Positions 1 through 7,387 are shown, counted from the first letter of the stretch. The stretch: 20,272 bases of DNA from Ruminococcus sp. (GCA_017380355.1 JAFOED010000034.1:1-20272), one strand, 5' to 3'. Numbers and translations are program-made. The notes: generated by a model not told the origin, from the sequence alone.

Positions 1-17
1 TGAAAGGGGTGAGTTTT

Positions 18-1865
18 GTGAACGAAAAACTGAAAGAACTTAGGAAAAAAGCGATGGCACTTCCGCTTTCTCCTGGCGTTTATATTATGAAAAATAAAAA
101 CCGTGATATTATTTATATCGGCAAGGCTAAAGCGCTGAAAAACCGAGTTTCGCAGTATTTCGGTTCGCAGAATAATCACGCTGAAAAAGTACGCAGAATG
201 GTAGAAAACGTCTACGACTTTGAATACATCATCACAGACTCGGAATTCGAGGCGCTTATCTTAGAGTGCAGTTTAATAAAACAGCACACCCCGAAATATA
301 ATATTCTTCTTAAAGACGACAAAGGCTACAGTTATATAAAAGTCACAAACGAGCCGTACAGACGTATTTCCTACGCTTTGCAAAAAGGTGATGACGATGC
401 GACATATATCGGTCCGTACAAAAGTAGCTACTACGTAAAAAACAGCATTGAGCAGGCACAGAAAATCTTTAAGCTTCCGACGTGTAACCGCCGTTTTCCT
501 GAGGACTTCAGAAAAGGCAGACCATGTCTTAATTACCACATAAAGCAGTGTTGTGCATTATGTACAGGTAAAGTGAAGTTAAGTGATTACAACGAAAGTG
601 TCGACGAAGCTCTGAGCTTTTTGAAAGGCTCTGACTCACAGACGATAAAGACGCTGACAGAAAAGATGATGCAAGCGTCAGACGACTTGGATTTTGAACG
701 TGCGGCGAAGCTGAGAGATCAGATTGCGTCTATAAAGAAAATGCGTGACAAACAGAAAGTCGTTAACACTTCCCTTGAGGAGCAGGATATCATCGCGTAC
801 GCAACCGACTCAAAAAAAGGCTCGTTTGAAGTCTTCCGTTTCAGCGGTGGTCGACTTTTTGATAGAGAGAACTTCATCGTTGACGCTCCGCTTGATGAGA
901 GCGACGTGCGACAGGAGTTTCTGCTCAGTTACTACACCCTCAGAAGCGATATCCCGAAACGTATTCTGCTCGACAGCGAGGTTGAAGACGCAGAGATTTT
1001 AGAGCAGTGGCTGACAGAAAAGCGAAAAAATCGCGTGTATATCACAGTTCCGAAAATCGGAGAACAAAAGCACCTTGTTAATATGTGTCTGCAAAACGCC
1101 TTTGAGTCTTTAGGTCAGCAAAGCGGAGTAGTAGGTAAACAGTACGCAGTACTTGAAGCGCTGAAGGATATGCTCGGACTTGCTGACATCCCGCATTATA
1201 TTGAATCGTACGATATTTCAAATACATCGGGTTCAGAGAATGTGGCAGGTATGATAGTATTTGAAAACGGAAAACCTAAGAAATCCGCGTACAGAAAGTT
1301 TAAGATAAAAGGCTTTATTGGACAGGACGACTACGCATCTATGGCGGAAGTTTTGGAGCGTCGTTTTTCTGAATATAAAAAAGCTAAAGAAGATGAAAAC
1401 GCAAATAGCGGTTTTGCAAGAATGCCAGATCTTATTTTACTCGATGGTGGTAAAGGTCAGGTGAGTGCTGTAAAAGCCGTGCTCGACGACCTAGGAATTA
1501 ACGTTCCGCTTTTCGGTATGGTAAAAGACGACAAGCACCGCACCCGTGCTATCGTGTCCCAAGAAGGCGAAATCGAGATTCGTATGGATAAGTCGGTTTT
1601 CGCTTTTGTCACAGCAATTCAGGACGAAGTGCACCGCTTTGCGATTAGCTTCCACCGCAGTAAACGCAAGAAATCTGTGACATCAGTTACGCTTACGAAA
1701 ATCGATGGCATCGGCGAAAAAAGAGCGAAAGCGTTGCTGAAATTCTTCAGAACAATTGACAATATTAAAAAAGCATCACTAAAAGAGCTCGAAAGTGCTC
1801 CGTCGATGACGCACGACAGCGCTCTTTCGGTGTATAAATATTTTCACAGCGAGGAAAATTTATGA
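18..1865 (+). CDS. uvrC: Excinuclease ABC subunit UvrC
   Basis: UvrC is the dual-incision nuclease of nucleotide excision repair, recruited to UvrB at damaged DNA. The N-terminus carries the GIY-YIG nuclease (PGVYIM then IIYIGKA, residues about 19-37). Four cysteines at 156, 170, 178 and 182 match the spacing of the UvrC iron-sulfur ligands. A UVR (UvrB-binding) helix pair follows near 210-245 (DLDFERAAKLRDQI). The RNase H-like second nuclease is seen in ESYDISN, LILLDGGKGQ and the late HRFAISFHR motif, and helix-hairpin-helix repeats close the protein (KIDGIGEKRAKALLKFF). At 615 residues it has normal family length. I place the start at GTG 18, because AAAGGGG at 3-9 sits 8 nt before it; an in-frame GTG at 9 lies inside that ribosome site. 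The stop overlaps the next gene's ATG (ATGA), implying translational coupling. Confidence 0.96.
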   Translation: MNEKLKELRKKAMALPLSPGVYIMKNKNRDIIYIGKAKALKNRVSQYFGSQNNHAEKVRRMVENVYDFEYIITDSEFEALILECSLIKQHTPKYNILLKDDKGYSYIKVTNEPYRRISYALQKGDDDATYIGPYKSSYYVKNSIEQAQKIFKLPTCNRRFPEDFRKGRPCLNYHIKQCCALCTGKVKLSDYNESVDEALSFLKGSDSQTIKTLTEKMMQASDDLDFERAAKLRDQIASIKKMRDKQKVVNTSLEEQDIIAYATDSKKGSFEVFRFSGGRLFDRENFIVDAPLDESDVRQEFLLSYYTLRSDIPKRILLDSEVEDAEILEQWLTEKRKNRVYITVPKIGEQKHLVNMCLQNAFESLGQQSGVVGKQYAVLEALKDMLGLADIPHYIESYDISNTSGSENVAGMIVFENGKPKKSAYRKFKIKGFIGQDDYASMAEVLERRFSEYKKAKEDENANSGFARMPDLILLDGGKGQVSAVKAVLDDLGINVPLFGMVKDDKHRTRAIVSQEGEIEIRMDKSVFAFVTAIQDEVHRFAISFHRSKRKKSVTSVTLTKIDGIGEKRAKALLKFFRTIDNIKKASLKELESAPSMTHDSALSVYKYFHSEENL

Positions 1866-2407
1866 GAGTAATTACAGGAACGGCGAGAGGACGAATTTTA
1901 GAAACTTTGAAGGGTGATGACGTCCGTCCGACCACAGATAAAGTAAAAGAAGCGATATTCTCAGCTATACAGTTTGAACTTGAAGGCAGACACTTTTTAG
2001 ACCTGTTCGCAGGCTGTGGACAGATGGGAATTGAGGCGTTATCGCGCGGATGCGCAACCGCTACATTTATTGATAAGAGCAAAGCCTCAGTAAAGGTGAT
2101 TGAGCGCAATTTAGCGGTTACAAACTTGAAACAATTAAGCCGTGTTATAAACGCTGATTCGGTGAATTTCATCAAAAACACTGCACAGGAATTCGACATA
2201 GTCTTCCTTGACCCGCCATATAACAAAGGATTATTACAAGAAGTTATGCCACTTGTTGCACAAAGAATGAAAAAAACCGGTGTTATTATTTGTGAAAGTG
2301 CATTAAATGATGAAATATTACAAAAATATTACAATTTCACTCTTGACAGACAAAGAACCTATGGTAAAATAAAGGTAAGCATATATCGTCACGAGGACTA
2401 TATATAG
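1862..2407 (+). CDS. rsmD: 16S rRNA (guanine(966)-N2)-methyltransferase RsmD
   Basis: RsmD methylates G966 of 16S rRNA during 30S assembly using S-adenosylmethionine. The N-terminal MRVITGTARGR and RPTTDKVKEAIF signatures are typical of the family. The SAM-binding Rossmann motif is FLDLFAGCGQMG at residues 45-56, and the catalytic N-methyltransferase motif DPPY is at 117-120. At 181 residues it has the usual size. It overlaps the uvrC stop by 4 nt and uses AGGAAA just upstream as ribosome site. The gene is followed 30 bp later by coaD; the rsmD-coaD pair is a common Firmicutes arrangement, which supports both calls. Confidence 0.95.
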   Translation: MRVITGTARGRILETLKGDDVRPTTDKVKEAIFSAIQFELEGRHFLDLFAGCGQMGIEALSRGCATATFIDKSKASVKVIERNLAVTNLKQLSRVINADSVNFIKNTAQEFDIVFLDPPYNKGLLQEVMPLVAQRMKKTGVIICESALNDEILQKYYNFTLDRQRTYGKIKVSIYRHEDYI

Positions 2408-2437
2408 TGGTTCGTGATTATTTTGTAGGGGGCTGTT

Positions 2438-2944
2438 ATGGACACAAATACAGTTATTTGTCCCGGCAGTTTTGACCCGGTGACACTCGGTCATATCGAT
2501 ATCATAAAAAGAGCGACTAAGATGTTTGACAAAGTTATCGTTGCGGTACTTGTCAATATGTCCAAGACTCCGAGCTTTACGATAGACGAGCGAATCGCTT
2601 TTTTAGAAGAAGCGTTGAGCGACGTTGATAATATCGAGATTGTTGGCTTTTCCGGACTCCTTGCCGATTATGCTAAGGAGCGCGGAGCTAAAGCGGTCGT
2701 TAAAGGACTGCGTGCTATGTCTGACTTCGAGTACGAATTTCAGATGGCGCTTACCAACAAGAAGCTTAACCCTGACCTTGACACGGTATTTCTCACCTCG
2801 GACTCACAGTATATGTACCTGAGTTCTTCTATGGTCAAGCAGGTCGCTTCACTCGGCGGTGACATCAGCTTTTTTGTTCCCGCTTGTATACATGCGAAAG
2901 TTTATGAACGTTTGAAAAATAACTCAAATCAGAAAGGAAAGTAA
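2438..2944 (+). CDS. coaD: Pantetheine-phosphate adenylyltransferase (coenzyme A synthesis)
   Basis: CoaD transfers AMP from ATP to 4'-phosphopantetheine, the penultimate step of coenzyme A synthesis, in the cytoplasm. The nucleotidyltransferase signature PGSFDPVTLGH lies at residues 9-19, with the TxGH nucleotide-binding motif (TLGH, 16-19). Other family blocks are present: VKGLRAMSDFEYEFQMA in the middle and SSSMVKQVASLGGDIS near the end. Its 168 residues match the family. The start ATG is preceded by a GTAGGGGG ribosome site. It lies 30 bp after rsmD and 2 bp before the next start codon, so it belongs to the same operon. Confidence 0.96.
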   Translation: MDTNTVICPGSFDPVTLGHIDIIKRATKMFDKVIVAVLVNMSKTPSFTIDERIAFLEEALSDVDNIEIVGFSGLLADYAKERGAKAVVKGLRAMSDFEYEFQMALTNKKLNPDLDTVFLTSDSQYMYLSSSMVKQVASLGGDISFFVPACIHAKVYERLKNNSNQKGK

Positions 2945-2946
2945 AA

Positions 2947-3405
2947 ATGAGAGTGGATGAACTTATTAATGAGTTACAGGACCTGGTAGCTGACGCGAAA
3001 GCAGTTCCGCTTACAGGTGGTAAAGTTATGGTTGAGGCTGAGAAGATTTACGACATCCTCGACGAAATTCAGGACACATTACCTGCTGAAGTAAGACAGG
3101 CTAAAAATATCGTTGCTGACAGAAGCCAGATCATCGCTGAAGCTAAGAAAGAGGCTGAGGACATCATCCGTGCTGCTGAAGAGCGCAAGAAGGCTATGAT
3201 CGAGGAATCTGAGATTATGCGCGCTGCTAAGGCTGAGGCTACAGAGCTCTTAAACGAGGTTAAGTCTAAGGCTGCTGAGATGCGTAAGGCTGCTAACGAT
3301 TACGTAGAAAATATCATGAAGAAGACTGACGATGCTATCACAGCACAGCTCACAGAGCTCAGAAAAACTCGCCAGAACCTTCGTATCACAAAGAAGTCTA
3401 ACTAA
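2947..3405 (+). CDS. Small coiled-coil protein of unknown function (V-ATPase subunit H/DivIVA-like composition)
   Basis: I do not assign a function. The 152-residue product has no signal peptide or membrane segment. The first 50 residues look like a short folded helical region (MRVDELINELQDLV). Residues about 55-125 form a long Ala/Glu/Lys-rich heptad stretch (IIAEAKKEAEDIIRAAEERK) of the kind often annotated as ATP synthase subunit H-like or DivIVA-like. The C-terminus is basic. Similar proteins next to coaD in Clostridia are commonly labelled just 'ATPase'; that name is not supported by any Walker motif here. The ribosome site GAAAGGAAAG ends 5 nt before ATG. Its GCT/AAG/GAG codon preference resembles that of ftsZ in this window and suggests strong expression. 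It is the last gene before a terminator. Confidence 0.8.
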   Translation: MRVDELINELQDLVADAKAVPLTGGKVMVEAEKIYDILDEIQDTLPAEVRQAKNIVADRSQIIAEAKKEAEDIIRAAEERKKAMIEESEIMRAAKAEATELLNEVKSKAAEMRKAANDYVENIMKKTDDAITAQLTELRKTRQNLRITKKSN

Positions 3406-3436
3406 TCGAGTTAATTTCACATAGTTTTAGAAAATG

Positions 3437-3461
3437 AGGCTCCCATCAGGGAGCCTTTTTT
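3437..3461 (+). terminator. Intrinsic terminator of the uvrC-rsmD-coaD operon
   Basis: A perfect 8-bp stem, AGGCTCCC (3437-3444) and GGGAGCCT (3449-3456), has an ATCA loop and is followed by TTTTT, 31 nt after the stop of the coiled-coil gene. Confidence 0.93.
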
Positions 3462-3492
3462 GTTTGTTTTATATCTTGCACAAACAGTACCG

Positions 3493-3505
3493 TTTATAGT
3501 TGTTT
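3493..3505. repeat. Left copy of a 13-bp direct repeat bracketing the dockerin block
   Basis: TTTATAGTTGTTT occurs here and again at 7222-7234. Each copy lies shortly after a terminator (32 nt and 17 nt), on either side of the AT-rich subtilase-dockerin pair. Confidence 0.5.
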
Positions 3506-3578
3506 AATATGCTAATAGTAAACGTTTCTTTATGGTGCTATAATTTAATTAAAGGATTGATGGTAAGTGTAAATTTTA

Positions 3579-3607
3579 GGAACAACGCCTGAAATTTATC
3601 TTATAAT
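3579..3607 (+). promoter_or_regulatory. Candidate sigma-A-type promoter for the subtilase-dockerin unit
   Basis: The -10 element is a perfect TATAAT (3602-3607), with a weak -35 GGAACA (3579-3584) at 17 bp spacing. A second candidate -10 (TATTAT at 3690-3695, preceded by TGC) lacks a -35. Either could serve; the region is AT-rich, so chance matches are likely. Confidence 0.4.
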
Positions 3608-3636
3608 TCCTTTATTGAAATAAAAAGTGCAGATTA

Positions 3637-3669
3637 TACCAGAAAACGTACTATTTTTACCAGAAACGT
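3637..3669. repeat. Paired 12-13 bp direct repeat, possible operator
   Basis: TACCAGAAAACGT (3637-3649) and TACCAGAAACGT (3658-3669) start 21 bp apart, about two helical turns, so a dimeric regulator could contact both on one face. They lie between the candidate promoter and the subtilase start. Confidence 0.5.
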
Positions 3670-3733
3670 TTTTGGCTAAAAAAATATGCTATTATTTATA
3701 TATAAAGAATTCAATAATTAGGAGAGGATTCCG

Positions 3734-3751
3734 ATGGGTTATTCATATTGA
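3734..3751 (+). CDS. Possible five-codon leader peptide (MGYSY)
   Basis: An ATG with AGGAGAGG 5-12 nt upstream opens a frame of five codons (Met-Gly-Tyr-Ser-Tyr) and then TGA, 45 nt before the subtilase ATG. The ribosome site is as good as those of the real genes here, which is the only reason to list it. It may be a translated leader or simply a chance match. Confidence 0.25.
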   Translation: MGYSY

Positions 3752-3796
3752 TTTACAGTTTAAAAATAACTTAAAAATTAATGTGGAGGGACATTT

Positions 3797-6442
3797 ATGA
3801 AAAACTTTAGAATAATACTGTCTGTAGTTTTAGTGTTTGTTATAGCTTCAATGTCGATAATACCAGCTTTTGCTCAGAGCGTTCTTACTGAGAATCGTGA
3901 TGTGCTTAGCGAAGACCTAAAAGAAGTAATGGAAAGTATCTCAAATGATGAAAAAATCAAAGTATACATATGGTATACAGACATTGACCAAAACGAAGTC
4001 GATGTACTGACTACTAAAGCTACAGGACTTACTCCTGAAAGTTGTGCGGTAATTACTGAGTTCCCGTCCGCTGATTTACTGACCTCCCTTGAAAAAGGCG
4101 AGGCTTCTGCACAAAATCAGATGGATAATTATATGGAGAGAACAAAAGCAGATAGGCAAAAAGAACGTGACAAAACAGAAATATATGCTAAAAAACATTT
4201 AGAAATTGCGAATCAAAAATATATAGAAAAAAGTAAAAAGGTAAAAGGCTCTATTGGTTTAAGTGAATCCAATACTGTTTTTAACAGTAAATTAGCTCCG
4301 TTGATTATAGCAGAGTTGACAAAAGAAGAAATCAATAAAGCAACATTTAATTCGTATATCGAGGAAATTAATTTATATTACGAATTAATCACTGAAGATC
4401 CTGACGAAGATGTTACGTTCTACAATAATACTATATATTCAAAAGAGTCCATAGGGTTAACCGATGTTTATTCTATTTATGGGTTAACTGGCGATGGGGT
4501 TGGTGTTGGTGTTATTGAAGCTAATATACCTGGTGAAGTTGAAGATAGCAACATTGATTATGGCATAGAATATGATGAGATAACTATTTTAGAAACTCCT
4601 AGTAGTCAAATTTCACCTGCAAAAAATGTAGTATCTGAAAAACATAAACATCACAACAATACATATCGAATTATGGCACACAGAACTTATGGTATAGCTA
4701 AAAATATAGATAAGTATTCTACTAATTGTGAATTAATTAATATTGAAGCAATGTTAAACTACACAACTGAAGGCGGCTCTCCTATAGACATAATAGAATT
4801 TAACAATTCAATTTTCGTATATGAAAAGGATTACTCAAATAGTAATTCAGATAATAGCTATGATAATAATTTGTATTATGCCTATCATAATATGGAGAAG
4901 TATGTAGATCATATTGTAGCTGCTCATAATATATCAGTTGTAGTAGCTGGCGGCAACAAAGGTGCCCATACGAAAGATTATGACAATGAGGTGAAGGGTA
5001 GGCAACCTGGTCCTCGTTTAACGTCACCAGGCTTATCATACAACGCGATAACAGTTGGAGCATATAATACTAACAATGATGAGATAAGAAATGATAACAA
5101 CGATATATTATATGCTTATAGTAGTTGGAAAAACTGTTATGAGGGAATGTATGGTTGTGAAAAGCCAGACGTTGTTATGCCTGCCAACTTTTACATAGGA
5201 GGCACTAGTGAATCTTCACCTGCGCTTACTGCTACAATCGCACTAATGTTGGAGTTAAAACCATCGTTATCACTTCACCCAGAAGCGGTAAAAGCTATTG
5301 TGCTGGCTTCGTGTCACCGAAAAGTAAAAATGGCAAACCAGAGCGAAACAGCAGAAACTATGCAGGCTGGTATTACAGAGAAACAGGGTGCGGGCGCTCC
5401 TGATGCTTGGACTATGGTGTCTATTATTTGTCAAGGTTCATATGGTATAGGTGTGTTAAATGATAGTAGTACAAATATTAATTTTGTTCAACCGCCATAT
5501 GGAGCTGAAAACTTAAATGTTAGTGTAACATGGATTAAAGAAAATACACATATCATAAATCAGAACTCCAATACATATCAATGCGATGATTATTCAGATA
5601 TAACTGAAGCTGTATCTTACAATATCGATTTAGAATTATTACATAATGATGAAATAGTAAAGACATCTACTCTACAGCACAGCTCAACAGAGATGTGTTA
5701 TTTGCCTTTATCAGCTACTGATTTTAGATATCAGATTAGATTAACGAATAACACTAATACAACAGCTAGTGTGAAATATGGTTACGCTTGGAGTACAGAT
5801 AATATGAGAGCAGCACCTATAAGTGACGAGGGTGTTTACTATATAAAAAACGTTGACAACGAAAAATACATCACTTATACTGAAACAAATGGTACTCCTC
5901 AAGTAACGTTAAGTGAAATTAGCACAACATCTGTCGATAACTCAGCGCTTCAATGGGTTATTGAAGGAATGAATTTTATTCCAGGTTGCGCTACAGAAAA
6001 ACTTTATTTGGCACGAAGTTCTACCGCTATTGGAACATCACGACTTGCTAGTTTAGATGATGAAGAGCAAGAATGGTATCCTATATATAATGATGATGGC
6101 ACAGTCAGTTATATAAATGCTTCTTTTAACAGAATATTGTCATACAATGGAGATAATGTTGTTTGGGATAGTTTTAGTATTACCTCTACACCAACAAGTG
6201 CTCAAAAATGGCGTTTAGAAAAGAATAACTACATAGTAGCAGATGCCAACGCTGATGGAACTTTCAGTTCTGCAGAAGCTACAGTAAATGTAGATGCTTA
6301 TTTTGTTCAACAATATTTATTGGGTAGGCAAACACTAACTAATTTACAATTTTTCTTATCTGATGCTAACAGAGATGGAGATGTAGATATAGTAGATGCC
6401 CTCACAATACAGCAAATTTGCGAAGGGTTAATTGTTTTTTGA
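3797..6442 (+). CDS. Secreted S8 (subtilisin-like) protease with ricin-like and dockerin modules
   Basis: The 881-residue product starts with a signal peptide (hydrophobic residues 6-24, likely cut after AFA at 26). Residues about 27-210 look like a propeptide with a charged helical part. The S8 core follows: GDGVGVGVIEAN (233-243), a His-rich block HKHHNNTY (283-290) leading to YGIAKN, VVVAGGN with the oxyanion Asn at 387, and GTSESSP with the nucleophile Ser471. The usual Asp of the DTG motif is Glu241. The His is probably His285, by alignment to the HGTHVAG block. Residues about 678-807 resemble a ricin-type beta-trefoil (YYIKNVDNEKYI, later QKWRLE). Two dockerin calcium loops lie at 816-821 (DANADG) and 856-861 (DANRDG), implying cell-surface or cohesin anchoring. 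Base use is much more AT-rich than the flanking genes, suggesting acquisition. The next gene starts 27 bp downstream. Substrate unknown. Confidence 0.82.
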   Translation: MKNFRIILSVVLVFVIASMSIIPAFAQSVLTENRDVLSEDLKEVMESISNDEKIKVYIWYTDIDQNEVDVLTTKATGLTPESCAVITEFPSADLLTSLEKGEASAQNQMDNYMERTKADRQKERDKTEIYAKKHLEIANQKYIEKSKKVKGSIGLSESNTVFNSKLAPLIIAELTKEEINKATFNSYIEEINLYYELITEDPDEDVTFYNNTIYSKESIGLTDVYSIYGLTGDGVGVGVIEANIPGEVEDSNIDYGIEYDEITILETPSSQISPAKNVVSEKHKHHNNTYRIMAHRTYGIAKNIDKYSTNCELINIEAMLNYTTEGGSPIDIIEFNNSIFVYEKDYSNSNSDNSYDNNLYYAYHNMEKYVDHIVAAHNISVVVAGGNKGAHTKDYDNEVKGRQPGPRLTSPGLSYNAITVGAYNTNNDEIRNDNNDILYAYSSWKNCYEGMYGCEKPDVVMPANFYIGGTSESSPALTATIALMLELKPSLSLHPEAVKAIVLASCHRKVKMANQSETAETMQAGITEKQGAGAPDAWTMVSIICQGSYGIGVLNDSSTNINFVQPPYGAENLNVSVTWIKENTHIINQNSNTYQCDDYSDITEAVSYNIDLELLHNDEIVKTSTLQHSSTEMCYLPLSATDFRYQIRLTNNTNTTASVKYGYAWSTDNMRAAPISDEGVYYIKNVDNEKYITYTETNGTPQVTLSEISTTSVDNSALQWVIEGMNFIPGCATEKLYLARSSTAIGTSRLASLDDEEQEWYPIYNDDGTVSYINASFNRILSYNGDNVVWDSFSITSTPTSAQKWRLEKNNYIVADANADGTFSSAEATVNVDAYFVQQYLLGRQTLTNLQFFLSDANRDGDVDIVDALTIQQICEGLIVF

Positions 6443-6469
6443 TTATATTTATATAAAGGTGGTAATGTT

Positions 6470-7153
6470 ATGAAAAAAGCTTTAAGTATTTTATTAGTGG
6501 TGATTATGTTGCTTTTATCAGTAGCTATACCTGTATCTGCTGAAGAAGTAGCAGGTCCTTTAAACAAAGATAAGTTTTATGAAAGATATTATGAAGTTTA
6601 TGAAACATTTTATGGTGGTTACACTAAATACCTTGAGTTGTATTATCACCATACAGATAATGGCAATCCTGAAAGTACTGTTGATTGGGTGTTGATTAAT
6701 TGTTTCTTAGGTGTATGTGATTCATGGGGAATGGGGAGCTATGTTGTTGTAGGAGATAGAGTCATTGGTGTGACAGATACGGAATTTGTTCCTTTTGATA
6801 TCCCTTATGCAATATATGACGTAAATAAAGATGAGTTTATAGGTATCGAAAATGTTGATTGCAATCAGTACGATGGCCTCATTGAATGTATACAAGAGTT
6901 AAACTTAGGTTTGTTAGTCGGGGATATAAATAGAGATAAAGTATTATCTGTCGTTGATGCTACTATTATCCAAAGATGTATTGCTCAGCTAGAGGAGTTC
7001 CCAGTATACGATGTATGTGAAAAATCAGGTTACTCTGCTGTATATGGTGGTGAACAGTTAGCGTACTACTCCGATTTCAACCGCGATGGAGAACGCACTA
7101 TCCTCGACGCAACCGCTATCCAGATGAAACTCGCTAAAATCGAAGCTGAATAA
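6470..7153 (+). CDS. Small secreted dockerin protein, paralog of the minus-strand gene at the right edge
   Basis: The 227-residue product has a signal peptide (residues 1-24, cut near PVSA-EE), an N-terminal domain I do not recognise (about 25-145), and two dockerin repeats. The first loop (DINRDK, 152-157) has Lys where Gly is usual; the second (DFNRDG, 202-207) is canonical and ends in DATAIQMKLAKIE. Six cysteines (78, 83, 131, 140, 170, 183) could pair outside the cell. The N-terminal domain aligns by eye with the minus-strand gene at 19591-20272 (LYYHH against LYYHY, DWVLINC against TWILTYG, then IYDVNKDEF against IYVVDEEKF). It follows the subtilase by 27 bp with AAAGGTGGT as ribosome site, so it is likely co-transcribed. 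The last ~75 bp use host-like codons, unlike the AT-rich body. Confidence 0.85.
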   Translation: MKKALSILLVVIMLLLSVAIPVSAEEVAGPLNKDKFYERYYEVYETFYGGYTKYLELYYHHTDNGNPESTVDWVLINCFLGVCDSWGMGSYVVVGDRVIGVTDTEFVPFDIPYAIYDVNKDEFIGIENVDCNQYDGLIECIQELNLGLLVGDINRDKVLSVVDATIIQRCIAQLEEFPVYDVCEKSGYSAVYGGEQLAYYSDFNRDGERTILDATAIQMKLAKIEAE

Positions 7154-7172
7154 ACTTTATATTGAATATAAG

Positions 7173-7205
7173 AAAAAGCACCCCGAGAAATCGAGGTGCT
7201 TTTTT
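7173..7205 (+). terminator. Intrinsic terminator after the dockerin gene
   Basis: The stem AGCACC (7177-7182) with GGTGCT (7195-7200), continued by CGA/TCG across one mismatch around a GAAA loop, is followed by five T. The preceding A-run could make it work in both directions. It lies 20 nt after the stop. Confidence 0.9.
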
Positions 7206-7221
7206 ATTGCCCGATAGCTAT

Positions 7222-7234
7222 TTTATAGTTGTTT
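7222..7234. repeat. Right copy of the 13-bp direct repeat
   Basis: It is identical to 3493-3505 and lies between the dockerin-gene terminator and the mraZ promoter. Confidence 0.5.
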
Positions 7235-7320
7235 TGCGTTAAGACCATCTAAATACGTTTAAATTCCCACTAAGAATATTTCAAATTGTAAATTTTTTGT
7301 TATAAATCGTAACTTTTGCC

Positions 7321-7349
7321 TTGATTTTTTACTGTATATAGTATATAAT
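7321..7349 (+). promoter_or_regulatory. Promoter of the mraZ-rsmH unit
   Basis: TTGATT (7321-7326) and a perfect TATAAT (7344-7349) are separated by exactly 17 bp. The predicted start of transcription is near 7356, leaving a leader of about 65 nt before mraZ. Confidence 0.82.
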
Positions 7350-7360
7350 CGGTTTATTAG

Positions 7361-7387
7361 GTGGAGCAAAGTGTCATTTTGTGACAC
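7361..7387. promoter_or_regulatory. Candidate MraZ box array (three GTG boxes) with overlapping dyad
   Basis: GTGG, GTGT and GTGA begin at 7361, 7371 and 7381, an exact 10-bp phase, just after the mraZ promoter. Known MraZ operators are direct repeats with TGG or AAAGTG cores at about one helical turn upstream of mraZ; the middle box here reads AAAGTGT. The last two boxes also form an inverted repeat, GTGTCA (7371-7376) and TGACAC (7382-7387). Autoregulation by MraZ is an inference. Confidence 0.65.

Larger units (their letters stand above)
3462..3796. other. AT-rich intergenic region upstream of the subtilase gene
   Basis: No gene of normal size is visible here. The stretch holds one copy of the 13-bp direct repeat TTTATAGTTGTTT (3493-3505; second copy 7222-7234), two AAACGTTT palindromes (3520-3527 and 3664-3671), a candidate promoter with a perfect TATAAT at 3602-3607, a pair of TACCAGAAA(A)CGT repeats, and a five-codon reading frame with a good ribosome site at 3734-3751. 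The subtilase ribosome site GGAGGG is at 3785-3790. Confidence 0.7.

Noticed and set aside
1765..2226. Minus-strand frame of 153 codons opposite rsmD
   Set aside because: It is a shadow of rsmD and the uvrC end, with no motif or start signal.
4496..5233. Sedolisin (Glu-Asp-Ser) identity for the protease
   Set aside because: The Ser motif GTSESSP and the VVVAGGN oxyanion block fit S8 subtilases, and Glu241 sits at the S8 Asp position, not at the sedolisin Glu position.
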